Positions 9,241-19,820 of a stretch of 64,000 nucleotides of DNA are shown here, in pieces; within the stretch, counting starts at the first letter, position 1; every line of letters starts with the position of its first letter. Both the position numbers and the translations under genes were made by a program. The notes under the pieces were generated by a model that saw only the letters and a program-made list of their open reading frames with translations, had not been told where the DNA came from and did not search any database. This stretch comes from CAVRUD01 sp963724285 (GTDB lineage Bacteria; Chloroflexota; Chloroflexia; Thermomicrobiales; UBA6265), in NCBI GenBank assembly GCA_963724285.1, contig CAVRUD010000027.1:59422-123421 (forward strand), read 5' to 3'.

Positions 9241-11718
9241 TTAGGTCCTGGTTGAGGTATCGGGCTCGACAAGCCCGGCGGCGATGGCGGCGCTGACGGC
9301 CGCCGTCCGCGTCCGGACACCGAGCTTGGCGAGAATCCGGGCTACGTGGCGCTCGACGGTGCGTACACTGAGGAAGAGCGTCTCGGCAATCTCGCGGTCG
9401 GACTGCCCGGCCACGAGCAAGCGGAGCACCTCGTCCTCTCGCGCCGAAAGCTTGACGGTGGCACGGTCGACCCACCCGCGGCGGCCGCGGGCGGGATCAT
9501 TCCCTGTACCTCCGCCGTTGCGCTCGCCAGCGAGAGCCCGCGTCCGACCGACCAGGCAGCCTGGAGGCGCCTGCTCCCCCAGCGACGCGCGGACGACCGC
9601 CACGGCACGCTCGTGCGCCGACCCGTCGGTTGGGACGACGAGATCGGTACCGAACTGCTCTCGCAGTACCTCGGCGGCGCCGAGAAGCCGCGCTGACCGA
9701 TCCAGCTGATGCCAGGCTGCTGCCGCAAGCGCCGCCCCTTCCAGCGCGTCGACGACGACGCGCAGGTCGCCCCGTTCGCCCAGCAGTGCCAGGCATTCGC
9801 GATAGAACGCGACCGAGCCGGCGTAATCGCCCTGGTCGCGCGCCACGTCGCCCAGGTCGCGCAGCGAGCGGATGATGCCGAGGACGTAGCCATGCGGGCG
9901 GCAGGATGCGAGCGATCGCTCGTGCCGCGCCCGGGCGAGGGCGAAGTCGCCCCGGCCGTGCGCGGCAACACCGAGGTTCGCCAGCATCATCCCGGTCACG
10001 GCCGCGGCAATGACCGGGTCCGGGATCTTCGCCGCCTCGACGAGTCGCCTCCTCCAACAGGCGTTCCGCCCTGTCGGGCTCCCCGCGGTGGATGGCGATC
10101 CAGCCCTGCCGGAGAAGCGCCATGGCTAGCGTCAGCGCGTCGCCAGTCCTCACGTACGATAGCGACCGCCTCGGCGACGAGGTGCTCCGTGCGCTCGATC
10201 TCCCCTTGGAAGGCCAGCAACCTGGCCAACCCGACGAGCGCCCGCGCGCGCGCGTTCCCTGACGGTGGACGGGCTGCGTGCGAGCGCGCGTTCCAGCCAG
10301 GTGCCTCCTTCCCGATAGTGGCTATGGCTATACCAGAATCCGCAAATTGCGACGACCAGGCGAAGCAGGCGCTCGCCGTCGGCACGTTGATCGAGCCAGG
10401 CGAGCGCCGCGCGGAGGTTGCCGTGCTCGGCTTCCAGGCCCAGCAAGTGCCCGCTCTCCGTCCGGCAGGAACCAGGCATGACTGGCTATCCTCTGCGAGG
10501 GCCAGGCACCAGCCTGCGTGCGCGTCTCCGACGGCGTCGCGCTCGTTCTCGCCGGCCAATTGCTCCAGCGCAAAAGCGCGAATGGTCTCCAACATGGAGA
10601 AACGAGCTTCGCCGGCTCGCTGTGTCCTGTCGGATCAGGCTCTTGTCCACGAGCGCCGAAAGGAGGTCGGGGACGGACAGAGGTGACGGGTCATGGATGA
10701 CGAGTGACGGGAACGCTGCGGCGCTCATTCCGTCTCCTATCACCCATGACCCGTCACCCGCCACGGTTTCGGCAGCGGCCAAGGTGAAGCCGCCGACAAA
10801 GACGCCGAGGCGCCGAAATAGCAACTGCTCCTCGTCTCGACAGCAGACCGTAGCTCCAGGCGACCGCGTTGTGCATCGTGCGCAGGCGTTCCGGCGCGTT
10901 CCGCGGAGCGGCGACCGGCAGCGGCAGTCGCTCCTGGATCCGGGCCAGGAGCGCGACGGGCGAGAGGACCGCGCTTTGCGCGGCGGCGAGCTCGATCGCG
11001 AGGGGCAGGCCGTCAAGGTGCCGGCAGATGGCGGCCACCGGCTGAGCGGTGGTCTCCGTCATGGCGAAGGTCGAGTTGACCGCTTTGGCGCGCGTCGCAA
11101 AGAGGCGAACCGCCGGCGATTGCTCCAGTATCGTCGAGCGTTTTGGGACTCGTCGGGTTCGGGAAGGTCGAGCGGCGGGACCGGGAAGGCGTGTTCGCCG
11201 GGCACCCGCAGCGGCGACCGGCTCGTCGCGAGCACCTTAAGGCGTGGGCAGACCGCGAGCAGGTCGGTGACAAACGGGGAGGCGTCCAGGACATGCTCGA
11301 ATGTATCGAGGATGAGCAACGCCTCCGCATCGCGGAGGGCGACCATCAGGGCGTCGCCCGCCGGGATGCCGCCGGTCTCCTGAATGCCGAGGGCGCGGGC
11401 GACGGAGGTGGCGACCAGGCCGGCCTCGGGAACGGCGGCGAGCGGGACGAAGCGGGCCCCGTCGGCGAGCGCGGGCATGGCCTCGCGGGCGATCTCCAGG
11501 GCGAGATGCGTCTTGCCGATGCCGCCGGGGCCCGTCATGGTCAGGAGACGGACATCGGGGCGGCGCAAGAGGGCCTGGGCCAGCGCGACCTCGCGCTCGC
11601 GGCCGATCATCGGCGTGAGCGCACGCGGCAGCGGGGCGAAACCGGTGCTCGCCGCCGGGCGGCGAGTGCCGCAGTCGGGGAATCCTTGGCGTGGAGGCAT
11701 CGACGGAGAGGAGGCCAT
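9241..11718 (-). pseudogene. NB-ARC/TPR/LuxR regulator, broken by about seven frameshifts
   Basis: Reading across frames reconstructs a roughly 820-residue STAND regulator. The N-terminus MASSPSMPPRQG (AGGAG upstream) leads to RALTPMIGREREVALAQALL, Walker A MTGPGGIGKTHLALEI, Walker B LLILDTFEHVL, then CRHLDGLPLAIELAAAQ, FRRLGVFVGGFTLAAAE, SMLETIRAFALEQLA, TPR-like helices, and the LuxR HTH LSAREDEVLRLLVAGQSDREI ending SAAIAAGLVEP. Breaks fall near 11130, 10845, 10600, 10470, 10245, 10150 and 10040. The density exceeds that of neighbouring genes, so true decay is possible, yet every domain is still present. It is paralogous to the next gene and to the one at 60.7 kb. Confidence 0.7.
10682..10758. 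repeat. Inverted repeat inserted within a LuxR gene
   Basis: GGTGACGGGTCATGG (10682-10696) and its exact reverse complement (10744-10758). The repeat encodes the linker between the FVGGFTLAAAE and LLSALVDKSLI segments of the regulator, so it looks like a palindromic element tolerated inside a coding sequence. Confidence 0.7.
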
Positions 11719-11779
11719 GTGCGTCTCCTAGTGTTGGTCGCCCTGGCGCCTCGTTGTACCGGGGCGGCCGCGATGCAAG

Positions 11780-14258
11780 TCAGGTCGTGAGCTGGGTACC
11801 CGGTTCGGCAAGTCCTGCTGCTATGGCGGCGCTGACGGCCGCCGTCCGCGTCCGGACGTCGAGTTTGACGAGGATATGAGCGACGTGGTGTTCGACGGTG
11901 CGCACGCTGAGGGTCAGCTCTTCGGCGATCTCGCGGTCGGGCTTTCCGGCCACGAGCAGACCCAGGATTTGCACCTCCCGCCGCGTCAGGGAAAAGGCAT
12001 GGCGGCGGATCGACGGCAGCGGATCTGTCGGCTCCAGAGCTTCGGCGATCATCAGTTCGATGGACTGGTTCTGCCCGGCATTCCAGGCGGCGGCGAACCG
12101 GTCGTCGCCAAGGGCGGCGCGCAACGGTTGGCCGTCTCGGGTGGTGCCGAGCGCGTCTTCGTTCGCCGATCTGCGTGCCGATGGACGTGCGCAGGGCCGC
12201 TGCGGCACCGAGGAGGCGCGCGGCGCGATCAGGTTGCCCATCGGCGGCGAGGGCGGCGGCGAGCTTCGGGAGTTCGAACGCGACGGTCGTCAGCGACCCA
12301 TCTTTCCAGGCAAGCGCGATCGCCTCTCGGAAATGCACCTGGGCGCGGGCGGCGTCGCCGCTGGCCAGCAGGTTGATGGCGAGGCCCTCCAGCGCCCAGC
12401 CCATTCCTCGCTCGTAACCGACGGTGCGGAGCAAGCCCAGATCTTCTTCAAGCGCCTCCACCGCCCGGGCCGTTTCGCCTTGCCGTGCGAGGGTATGGCC
12501 GAGGCTGCCGAGACTGAGGGCCAAGCCAGACGGGATCGCCGACGGCCCGAGCGATCTCCACCGCCTCCTCGTTTGCCTCCAATTCAGCGGGCACGGTCCC
12601 GACCGAGCACTCGCCACGAGGGCAGCGAAGTTGAGTGCTCGCACGAGGCCCGGCCGATCGCCGATTCTCGCCCAGATCTAGGGCTTCGTCCACCCGCTCG
12701 GCCGCCCGGTCGTAGTCGCCTACGGTCCAGGCCAGCAAGGCAGCCCCGGTCAGCGCGTCGGCCCGCACCGCCGCCGCGACGCCCGTCCGGCGCTCCAGGA
12801 GCCGCTCAGTCCACTCGTCCCCTTCCCGTGCGGGGCCCCGGCTGTGCCAGAACCAGGCAAGCGCCGCGGCCATGCGCAGGCTGACCTCGGCGCCTGTCTC
12901 GCCGTCATGTTCGAACCAGCCGAGCGCCGATCGCAGGTTGGCGCGGTCGTCTGCTAGCCGATCCATCCAGAGACGGCTCCTCGGCGCTGTAGTACCAGGC
13001 ACGCGCCGCCTCGGTGAAGTCCAGGCACCAGGCGGCGTGCCGGCGCTCGCATGAGCCGGCTCCTCGCCACTGGCCGTCAATTGCTCGCCAGCGAACTCGC
13101 GGATCGTTTCCAGCATCCGGTAGCGCGCCGTGCCGTCGGGCCGCATCTCGTGCTCCAGCAAGCTGGCATCGATGAGCGTCGCCAGGCCGTCGATGACGGA
13201 GAGAGGACGAGGGTGAGGGGCGGTCTGCTCTCCCCCTCCCCCCCAGGGGAAGCGCGGCTCCCCCTCAGCCGTCAGGGCTGTCCCTCAGGGCGTCAGCCCT
13301 GCCACCTGCAATCGCTTCCGCGGCCTCGAGGGTGAACCCGCCGACGAAGACGGCAAGGCGGCGGAAGAGGAGTTGCACCTCCGGCGCGAGCAGGTCGTGG
13401 CTCCAGGCGATGGCGTCGCCCATGGTCCGGTGGCGGGCCAGCGGCGTCGCGCGGGCCGCCGGTCAGCAGCGGCAACCGGCGTTCAAGCCGCGTCAGCAAG
13501 GTCGCCGGCGGCAGCACGGCGACTCGTGCCGCCGCCAACTCGATGGCGAGCGGTAGTCCGTCCAGGCGCTGACAGATCGCGGCCACGGCCCCGGACTGCT
13601 CAGCTGACAGGACGAAGTCGGCCCGCACCGCCCGCGCACGCTCGACGAACAGCCGAATCGCCTCGTACTCGGCCGTCTCTGCCAGGGACGGAAGATCGGT
13701 TGCCCGAGGATGCGCCAGCGTCTGGACGGCAACGCGGTGTTCCCCGGAAATATTCAAGGGGCTGCGGCTGGTGACCAGGGCCGTGAGCCCGTCGCAGACG
13801 CTGAGCAACTCGGCCAGGAGCGGCCCCGCTTCGACGACCTGCTCGAAGTTATCGAGCACCAGCAGTACATGCCGGTCGCGCAGAAAGCGACGCGAGCACC
13901 TCGGCCGCCGGTCGGTCCCCGCTGTTCGCGCAGCCGTAAGCGCCTGGGCGATGGTCGGGCCGACAATGGCGGGATCGCGAACCGACGCCAATCCGACGAA
14001 GACGACCCCATCGGTGAACGTCGTTGCCAGCCCGGAGGCGACGGCCAGGGCGAAACGAGTCTTGCCGATGCCGCCGGGGCCAGTCAGTGTCAGGAGGCGG
14101 ACATCGGAGTCTCGCAGGAGTTCCTGGGCCACAGCGATCTCGCGCTCACGACCAACCAGCGGTGTAAGCGGGACCGGTAAGGGGCTGAGCTCGTTGCGGG
14201 CGCCACGCAGCAACATTAGGGGTTGTTGGCCGGGTTCTGCCGGCAGCGAGGGAGCCAT
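11780..14258 (-). pseudogene. NB-ARC/TPR/LuxR regulator, broken by several frameshifts
   Basis: Second tandem member of the same family, about 825 residues when bridged. It starts MAPSLPAEPGQQPLMLL with GGGAGAG upstream, then LTPLVGREREIAVAQELL, Walker A LTGPGGIGKTRFALAV, Walker B VLLVLDNFEQVVEAG, ICQRLDGLPLAIELAAARV, MLETIREFAGEQLTA, TPR-like repeats (ALEGLAINLLASGDAARAQ) and the HTH LTRREVQILGLLVAGKPDREI. It ends SAAIAAGLAEPGTQLTT. Frame breaks occur near 13930, 13450, 13300, 13050, 12650 and 12165. The stop lies 61 bp from the start of the preceding paralog. The N-terminal 290 residues are almost uninterrupted. The linker at about 13200-13320 is low-complexity CCCCTC-rich, at the position where its neighbour carries an inverted repeat. 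Confidence 0.7.
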
Positions 14259-14653
14259 GCTTTCTCTCCCAGAGTGCGCGGCGGAGCCCTACGCGCGGTT
14301 CGGTTTCGAGCAATGGGCAGAGGCGGCTTGAGACGACGGAGAATCGGGTCGAGCCTGAGTTGTACAGGACGCAATTCACGCTACACCGCCGAATCAAGAC
14401 CGTCAACCCTGCCGATCGGCAGGGAAGCAGGCAGCGCGGGCTTCGGCAGGCTCCGTCCCCGGGGCTGGTTCTTAATGAGGCGAGTTTCCATGATGGGAAC
14501 TGAGTGGAGAAATGGGTACACGGCGGGGGAGGAGCAGGGAGACGCTTGGCGGACAACCCGAATAATTGAGGTGTGAACGCCTAATCGCCTGGTCATCGCG
14601 AGTCGGGTTGATCTCGGATGTACACTTGACTCGAGTATGCCGGAGGGCGCCTA
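14259..14653. other. Intergenic region between divergent genes
   Basis: About 395 bp between the minus-strand LuxR-type gene and the plus-strand toxin-antitoxin pair. I see no gene or strong hairpin. Both promoters should lie here; no clear -35/-10 pair stands out. Confidence 0.4.
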
Positions 14654-14896
14654 ATGCACCACAAAGATAACGAACAACGAATCGTGCGCCGCCCGGATAT
14701 CCTGCTCGGGAAACCGGTGATTAATGGGACGCGCATCCCCGTTTACCTGATTCGGGATCTCGTTGCGGCGGGCCTGTCGGCGGACCAGATCGTCGAAGAC
14801 TACCCCGATCTGACGGTCGAGGATGTCGAGGCGGCGATGGCATATCTCGAGTCGAACCCCGGGAACGTCGAGTCAATTGTTCAACCGGTCCCGTGA
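14654..14896 (+). CDS. DUF433 family antitoxin-like protein
   Basis: Eighty residues. The core IVRRPDILLGKPVINGTRIPV and LVAAGLSADQIVEDYPDLTVEDVEAAMAY is the full DUF433 pattern (winged HTH-like, often VapB-type). It ends with a short flexible tail. The ATG has GGAGG 8 nt upstream. It overlaps the next gene by 4 nt (GTGA), the usual arrangement of an antitoxin directly before its toxin. DUF433 proteins are known partners of PIN-like DUF5615 proteins. Confidence 0.9.
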   Translation: MHHKDNEQRIVRRPDILLGKPVINGTRIPVYLIRDLVAAGLSADQIVEDYPDLTVEDVEAAMAYLESNPGNVESIVQPVP

Positions 14897-15285
14897 GCGA
14901 TTGGCCCGCCTTTCTCCTTGATGCTAACTTGTCGCCCAAGGTCGCCAGATTCCTCCATCGTATGTTCGGCCTCGATGTTCTCGTCCTCCACGGAGCGCAG
15001 CGCGACCTCCCGGATCGGGCGATCATCGAGATGGCATATGCCCAGCGCCGCGTCATCATTACGCTCGACCGGGATTTCGCTGACCATTTCGTCCGTTCGG
15101 ATCGGCCGCGAATCGGGATTGTGCTTCTCGAACTCCCCAATACGCATCGAACAACCCCGGCGGTCAATGCTGTCCTCGCCCGCTTTTTCGGGCAGGAAGC
15201 TGAGCGGTTTGACCTTCGCGGTGGCCTGACCATCGTCACCGAGGTCGACTGGCGTACTGCCTCGCCCCACACTCCGACCAACTGA
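14893..15285 (+). CDS. DUF5615 PIN-like toxin candidate
   Basis: Reads FLLDANLSPKVARFLHRMFG, then RDLPDRAIIEMAYAQRRVI and ITLDRDFAD, then the DRPRIGIVLLELPN strand. The acidic residues of DANLS and LDRDFAD correspond to the PIN-fold nuclease site. The protein is 130 residues, normal for the family. The GTG start lies within the stop of the DUF433 gene, so translation is coupled. Expected to be a ribonuclease toxin or a PIN-fold accessory protein (family knowledge). Confidence 0.88.
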   Translation: MSDWPAFLLDANLSPKVARFLHRMFGLDVLVLHGAQRDLPDRAIIEMAYAQRRVIITLDRDFADHFVRSDRPRIGIVLLELPNTHRTTPAVNAVLARFFGQEAERFDLRGGLTIVTEVDWRTASPHTPTN

Positions 15286-15342
15286 CCCGCCGGACATCTG
15301 AGACTCCAATGAAGTAGACAGGATCCCCAAGGGAAGGGGGGC

Positions 15343-15372
15343 TTGACGCAACCCCCGGTCTCGCCGTAACGT
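15343..15372 (+). promoter_or_regulatory. Candidate promoter of the IclR-type gene
   Basis: TTGACG at 15343-15348 and TAACGT at 15367-15372 with an 18-bp spacer, about 40 bp before the ATG at 15411. The -35 is near consensus; the -10 is weak. Confidence 0.4.
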
Positions 15373-15410
15373 GCATTTAGCATCCGTATGGTGGAAGGCT
15401 TGATCGAAAT

Positions 15411-16241
15411 ATGGCGATCCAGGAAGGCGCGTCGATTGTCCAATCCGTCGATCGGGCCCTGTCGGTGCTCACCTGCTTCACCGACAGCGAGCCGCAACTG
15501 CGCGTGGCCGACGTCGCCCGCCGACTCGGACTGCCCCAGAGCACCGTCTCCCGGTTGATCGCGACGATGGAGCGGATGGGGTTCATCGAGCGCGATCCAC
15601 TCACCGGATTGGTCCGACCGGGGCTCCAACTCGTGACGCTCGCCGGTGTCGCGCTCAACCAGATCGAGGTCCAGCGCCAGGCCCAGGCAGAACTGTCCGC
15701 GGTCGCGACCGACCTGGGGCTCGCCGCCAACCTGGCCATCCTCCGCGACGACCAGATCTTCTATCTGTCTACCTCCGAAGGGCCCAAGGCGCCAAAACTG
15801 TTCACGATGATCGGCAAGCGCAATCCCCTCCACTGTACCGCGATCGGGAAGGCCATCCTCGCCAATCTGCCCGAGCCGGAGCGGGAGGCGATCCTGGCCC
15901 GGATCGCCTACCCCGCGTTCACCCCGCACACCGCCCGCACCCCTGACCAGTTGCGGTCGATGCTCGAGCGGGCGCGCGAGTCCGGATACGCCTCCGAACG
16001 GGAGGAGCTTGCGTTCGGGCGGGCCTGCATCGCGGCGCCGATCCGGAACGCCTCCGGAGCGGTCGTGGCCGGCGCCAGCATCTCCGGCCCGCTGAGCGCG
16101 CTGGCGCTGGAGGAGCGGGAACCAGAGCTGGTGTCCAGGGTGATCGAGATGACGGACAGGATCTCGCACAAGCTGGGTTGGATCACCATCCCGGCGACGA
16201 TGCTGGCCACCGGCCGCGCATCGTCAGGTCTGGCGGACTGA
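15411..16241 (+). CDS. IclR family transcriptional regulator
   Basis: Residues 8-75 form the winged HTH (VQSVDRALSVLTCF, VADVARRLGLPQSTVSRLIAT, MGFIERDP); residues 90-260 form the effector domain (HCTAIGKAILANLPE, ESGYASEREELAFGRACIAAPI). Length (276) is normal. IclR proteins respond to small carboxylic or sugar acids and commonly sit first in catabolic clusters. Here it precedes the plus-strand sugar-acid genes by 46 bp and is the likely local regulator. Start at ATG 15411. Confidence 0.92.
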   Translation: MAIQEGASIVQSVDRALSVLTCFTDSEPQLRVADVARRLGLPQSTVSRLIATMERMGFIERDPLTGLVRPGLQLVTLAGVALNQIEVQRQAQAELSAVATDLGLAANLAILRDDQIFYLSTSEGPKAPKLFTMIGKRNPLHCTAIGKAILANLPEPEREAILARIAYPAFTPHTARTPDQLRSMLERARESGYASEREELAFGRACIAAPIRNASGAVVAGASISGPLSALALEEREPELVSRVIEMTDRISHKLGWITIPATMLATGRASSGLAD

Positions 16242-16287
16242 TCCGCCGCGTGAACGCACTGGAGATGTTCCCCATGCGGAGCGATAC

Positions 16288-17529
16288 ATGACCCGACCTC
16301 GACACCAAATCGCCGCCATCGAAGCGCTCGTGATCGCCGGCAATAAGGACTACGCGGCCGGCGCCGGCCTCAAGACAGCCCGACCCGGTGAGGCTGCTCC
16401 TCAATCGGTCCGTGCCCTGAGCGAGATCGGCGATCTGCACGTCTGCGCCTATCCACCCCGGGCCCAGACCTGCCTGGTGAAGGTGACCACCGCCGACGGC
16501 ACGATCGGCTGGGGCGAGGCGCACGCCCCGCTCGGCCCGGCCGCGACGAAGGCGGTCGTCGAGGACGTGCTCGCGCCGTTGCTCCTCGGGCGGGATCCCC
16601 TCGCGATCGAGCGGCATTGGGACTACATGTATGGCAGCCAGCGACTGCGGGGCCACGTCACCGGCTACCAGATGGAGGCGATCTCGGGGGTCGACATCGC
16701 TATTTGGGACCTCGCAGGCAAACTCCTCGACGTGCCGGTCTACCAACTCCTAGGCGGGCCGTTCCGCACGGAGTTGCCGGCATACGCCTCCGGCGTCCCC
16801 GGGTCAACACCAGAGGAGCGGGCGCAACAGGCGGCCGGATTCGTCGCCGAGGGCTACACCGCCGTCAAAGCGTCGATCGGGCGCGGGGACGTCGATGCGG
16901 ATCTGGCCGGCCTCGCCGCGATCGCCGAGGCGGTCGCCGGGAAGGCCGACCTCCTGGTCGACGCCCACGGCGCCTATGCCAGCGACCTGGCGATGAAGGT
17001 CGGGCGACGCCTGGAGCACATGGGCGTCGCCTGGTTCGAGGATCCGCTTCCGCCCGAGGATATCGACGGCTACGCCCGGCTCGCGGCGGCGCTCGACCTG
17101 CCGGTAGCCGGCGGCGAGACCGAATGCACGCGCTGGCAGTTTGATGCGCGGCTCCGCGCCGGCGCCTTCGACGTCATCCTGCCCGACGTTTGCCGCGCCG
17201 GTGGCATCAGCGAGGGCCGCAAGATCGCCGACGTCGCCCGCCTCCACAACGTGCGCTGGGCCGCCCATGTCAGCATGGGAAGCTCGGTTCATGTGGCTGC
17301 CGCGGCGCACCTCGCCGCGGCCAGCCCCAACTTTCTCGTCTTCGAATTCCCCAGCACCCCCAATCCCATCGGGGACAACCTGCTCCTTGCGCCCCTCCAT
17401 CCCGAGGGCGGATTCCTGCGCGTGCCGGAAGGACCGGGTCTCGGCATCGAGTTCGACGAAGAGAAACTCGCCGCCCATGTCGTCTCCAACGCGCCGGCCG
17501 ATCCGGTGCTGGCAGGGAATGCGTTATGA
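16288..17529 (+). CDS. Mandelate racemase/muconate lactonizing family dehydratase
   Basis: Enolase-superfamily protein of 413 residues. The N-terminal capping domain holds TCLVKVTTADGTIGWGEAHA, followed by ISGVDIAIWDLAGKLLDVPV. Barrel metal ligands are DAHGAY (about 231), FEDPLPPED (about 257) and AGGETECTRW (about 283), with the base His in AAHVSMGSSVH (about 333). At the KxK position it reads VKAS, so the second catalytic Lys is replaced. That suggests chemistry resting on the His, as in acid-sugar dehydratases, rather than racemisation (inference). Its likely substrate is an aldonate or uronate-derived acid. Translationally coupled (4-nt overlap) to the GH88/GH105-like gene. Confidence 0.88.
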   Translation: MTRPRHQIAAIEALVIAGNKDYAAGAGLKTARPGEAAPQSVRALSEIGDLHVCAYPPRAQTCLVKVTTADGTIGWGEAHAPLGPAATKAVVEDVLAPLLLGRDPLAIERHWDYMYGSQRLRGHVTGYQMEAISGVDIAIWDLAGKLLDVPVYQLLGGPFRTELPAYASGVPGSTPEERAQQAAGFVAEGYTAVKASIGRGDVDADLAGLAAIAEAVAGKADLLVDAHGAYASDLAMKVGRRLEHMGVAWFEDPLPPEDIDGYARLAAALDLPVAGGETECTRWQFDARLRAGAFDVILPDVCRAGGISEGRKIADVARLHNVRWAAHVSMGSSVHVAAAAHLAAASPNFLVFEFPSTPNPIGDNLLLAPLHPEGGFLRVPEGPGLGIEFDEEKLAAHVVSNAPADPVLAGNAL

Positions 17530-18597
17530 GCCACCACGCGCTACCGGTGGCCGGCCAGGTCGACGCACTGCGCGATGTGCCCGCCATGGTCGAACGCATG
17601 GCGGAGGCGACGATCCGCTATCCCTTCAAGTTCTGGGGCTTTGGCGAGAGCATCGCGATGGAGGCGTTGCTGGCGGCGGGCGGTGCGTCCGGGCAGTGGG
17701 CCACCGACCGCATCGTCGAATGGGCGACGGATCACGCCCCGCTGGCCGAGGAGCCGCTGGCCCATGTCGCTCCCGGGGTGCCACTGCTCCTGGTTGCCGA
17801 GTCGGCGAAGGATGACCGCTGCTCCACTGCTCGCGTGCGCTCTTGAGCTGGCGGCGATCCTCGAAGGAAGCGTCGTCGGGCGCCACGGCGCCCAGATCCA
17901 CCGGCCGGATCTGGCTGGATGGGAGCACGAGGTCTGGGTCGATTGCATGCATCTCGACGGGCCGTTTCTGGCGCACCTGTCCGTCGTCACGGGTGAACCA
18001 CGCTTCGCCGATCTGGCCGCGGATCTTCTGTTGCGCCACGCCCGCGTCCTCCAGGATGAGCGCTCTGGTCTGTTCTCACACGGCTTCGACGACGCCAGCG
18101 GCGAGCGCAACACCGTCCATTGGGGCCGCGGCCAGGGGTGGGCGCTCCTGGGCCTGGTCGATACCCTGCACAACCTCCCGCCGGAGCACCCGGCCCGAGC
18201 CGAGGCAACGGATCGGCTTCATGCCCTGGTCGACGGCCTCGCCTCCACGGAAGCCTCCCCGGGTGCCTGGCACACCGTCGTCGATGCTCCCGAGACCTAC
18301 GTCGAATCATCGGTCGGCGCGTTCGTCGCCCTCGGCGTTGGACGCGGCATGCGATACGGCTTGTTGCCCGATCACTGGTCGGCGTTGGTCGAGCGGGCAT
18401 TGGCCGCGACGTTGAGCAACATCTCCCCCGACGGACTCCTCGAAGGCGTCTCCGACGCCACCCCCGTCGGGGCGAACGCGGCGCATTACGGGGCGAGGAA
18501 CCGCGGCAGCTTCCCCTGGGGCCAGGGGCCTGCGCTCCTGGCACTGATCGAGCATCGGCAAGGGCCGCATGCGGGCCCGGAGGTGAACCATGGCTGA
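17526..18597 (+). CDS. GH88/GH105-like unsaturated glucuronyl/rhamnogalacturonyl hydrolase, one frameshift
   Basis: Removes the 4,5-unsaturated uronic acid left at the non-reducing end by polysaccharide lyases (family function). The first part reads MVERMAEATIRYPFKFWGFGESIAMEALL. After a break near 17820 the second frame gives EVWVDCMHLDGPFLAHLSVV, FSHGFDD and WGRGQGWALLGLVDTL, which are the (alpha/alpha)6-barrel landmarks; the general acid-type Asp is in WVDCMH. About 356 residues, normal for GH105. ATG overlaps the stop of the preceding dehydratase gene. Its presence points to a pectin- or uronan-derived substrate for the cluster. Confidence 0.82.
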
Positions 18598-19820
18598 TGC
18601 GGCCGACCGCATCGCACACGTCGAAACCTTCGTCCTCAAGATGCCGCCCGTGGGCGGCACCTACTGGGGCAAGGCTAGCTGGGATCACGGGGACAAGGCA
18701 CGCTATCTGCCCCTCTCCGCCGAGTATCCACCGGCGGCCCGGCGCCGCTACGTCTATTCCGACACCATCGACTGCTGCATCGTCCGCATCGAGACCCGGA
18801 GCGGGGCAGTCGGCTGGGGCGAGGCCAAGGCCCCGGTCGGCGCGGATGCCACCGCCCGGATCATCGACGATCTCCTCGCGCCGATCGTGCTGGGTGCCGA
18901 TCCGCTGGAGATCCGCGTCCTGTGGGAGCGGATGTTCGGGGCGATGCGCGTCCGCGGCCACTCGAACGGATTCTGGCTGGAGGCGATCTCCGGGATCGAC
19001 ATCGCCCTCTGGGATCTGGCCGGCAATCTCCTCGGCCAGCCCATCTACAAGCTGCTCGGCGGCGCCTTCCGCGAGAAGCTGCGGGTCTATGCCTCGGGCC
19101 TGCCCGCCCTCTACGACGGGACGGACGACGCCGCGCTGGACCAGCTGGCGGAACGCGCCAGGGATATCACCGCCAAGGGGTTCAAAGGGATGAAGATGGC
19201 CCTGGGCAAGGGAATCGAACCGGACAGGCGGGCGGTTGAAGCCGTGCGAAGCGCGATCCCCGCTGACACCGATCTCTTCGTCGATGCCGCCGGCGTCTAC
19301 GAGCCGCAGCAGGCGATCCGCCTCGGGCGCTACCTCGAAGACCTCAACGTCGGCTGGTTCGAGATGCCGATCCCGACCGACAACCTCCCCGGCTACATCC
19401 AGGTCGCGACGGCGCTCGACGTGCCGGTCGCCCTCGACGCGCTCGCCAATCGGGGTCCAGGCCCGGGACTACGTCGCTGGCGGCGGACTCGACGTGATCC
19501 AACCGGACGTCTGCCGGGCGGGCGGCATCACCGAAAGCCTCAAGATGGCCGAGGTCGCCGACCTCTACGGCGCCGCCTGCGCCCCCCACGTGAGCATCGG
19601 CTCGGCGATCCAGTTCGCCGCCACCGCCCAACTCGCGCTGGCGATCCCCAACCTGCTCATCGCCGAGCACTGGATCGGCGACAACCCGCTCGGCGATGCC
19701 ATCCTGCACGAGCCGATGCCGCAGCCGGAGGACGGCTACGTCTCCGTCGCATCCGGTCCGGGGCTGGGCATCCGGATCGACGAGGCTGCGGTCCGCGAGT
19801 TGGCCGGAGGTCTGTCGTGA
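18590..19820 (+). CDS. Second mandelate racemase/muconate lactonizing family dehydratase, one frameshift
   Basis: Paralog of the gene at 16288. Capping domain: DTIDCCIVRIETRSGAVGWGE. Barrel: GFKGMKMALGKG, LFVDAAGVYEPQQ (metal Asp), GWFEMPIPTDN (metal Glu), then after a frame break near 19450 QARDYVAGGGLDVIQPDVCRAGG and CAPHVSIGSAIQ (base His). At the third metal site, where its neighbour has GGE, it reads VALDALANR. The second Lys of KxK is again absent (KMA). About 410 residues. ATG lies 8 nt inside the hydrolase gene, with AGGTG upstream. Probably acts on a different sugar acid or epimer than its neighbour (inference). Confidence 0.82.

Noticed and set aside
14721..16169. 482-codon minus-strand open frame opposite the toxin-antitoxin pair and IclR gene
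   Set aside because: Overlaps three well supported plus-strand genes, shows no domain and is Arg/Gly-rich shadow.
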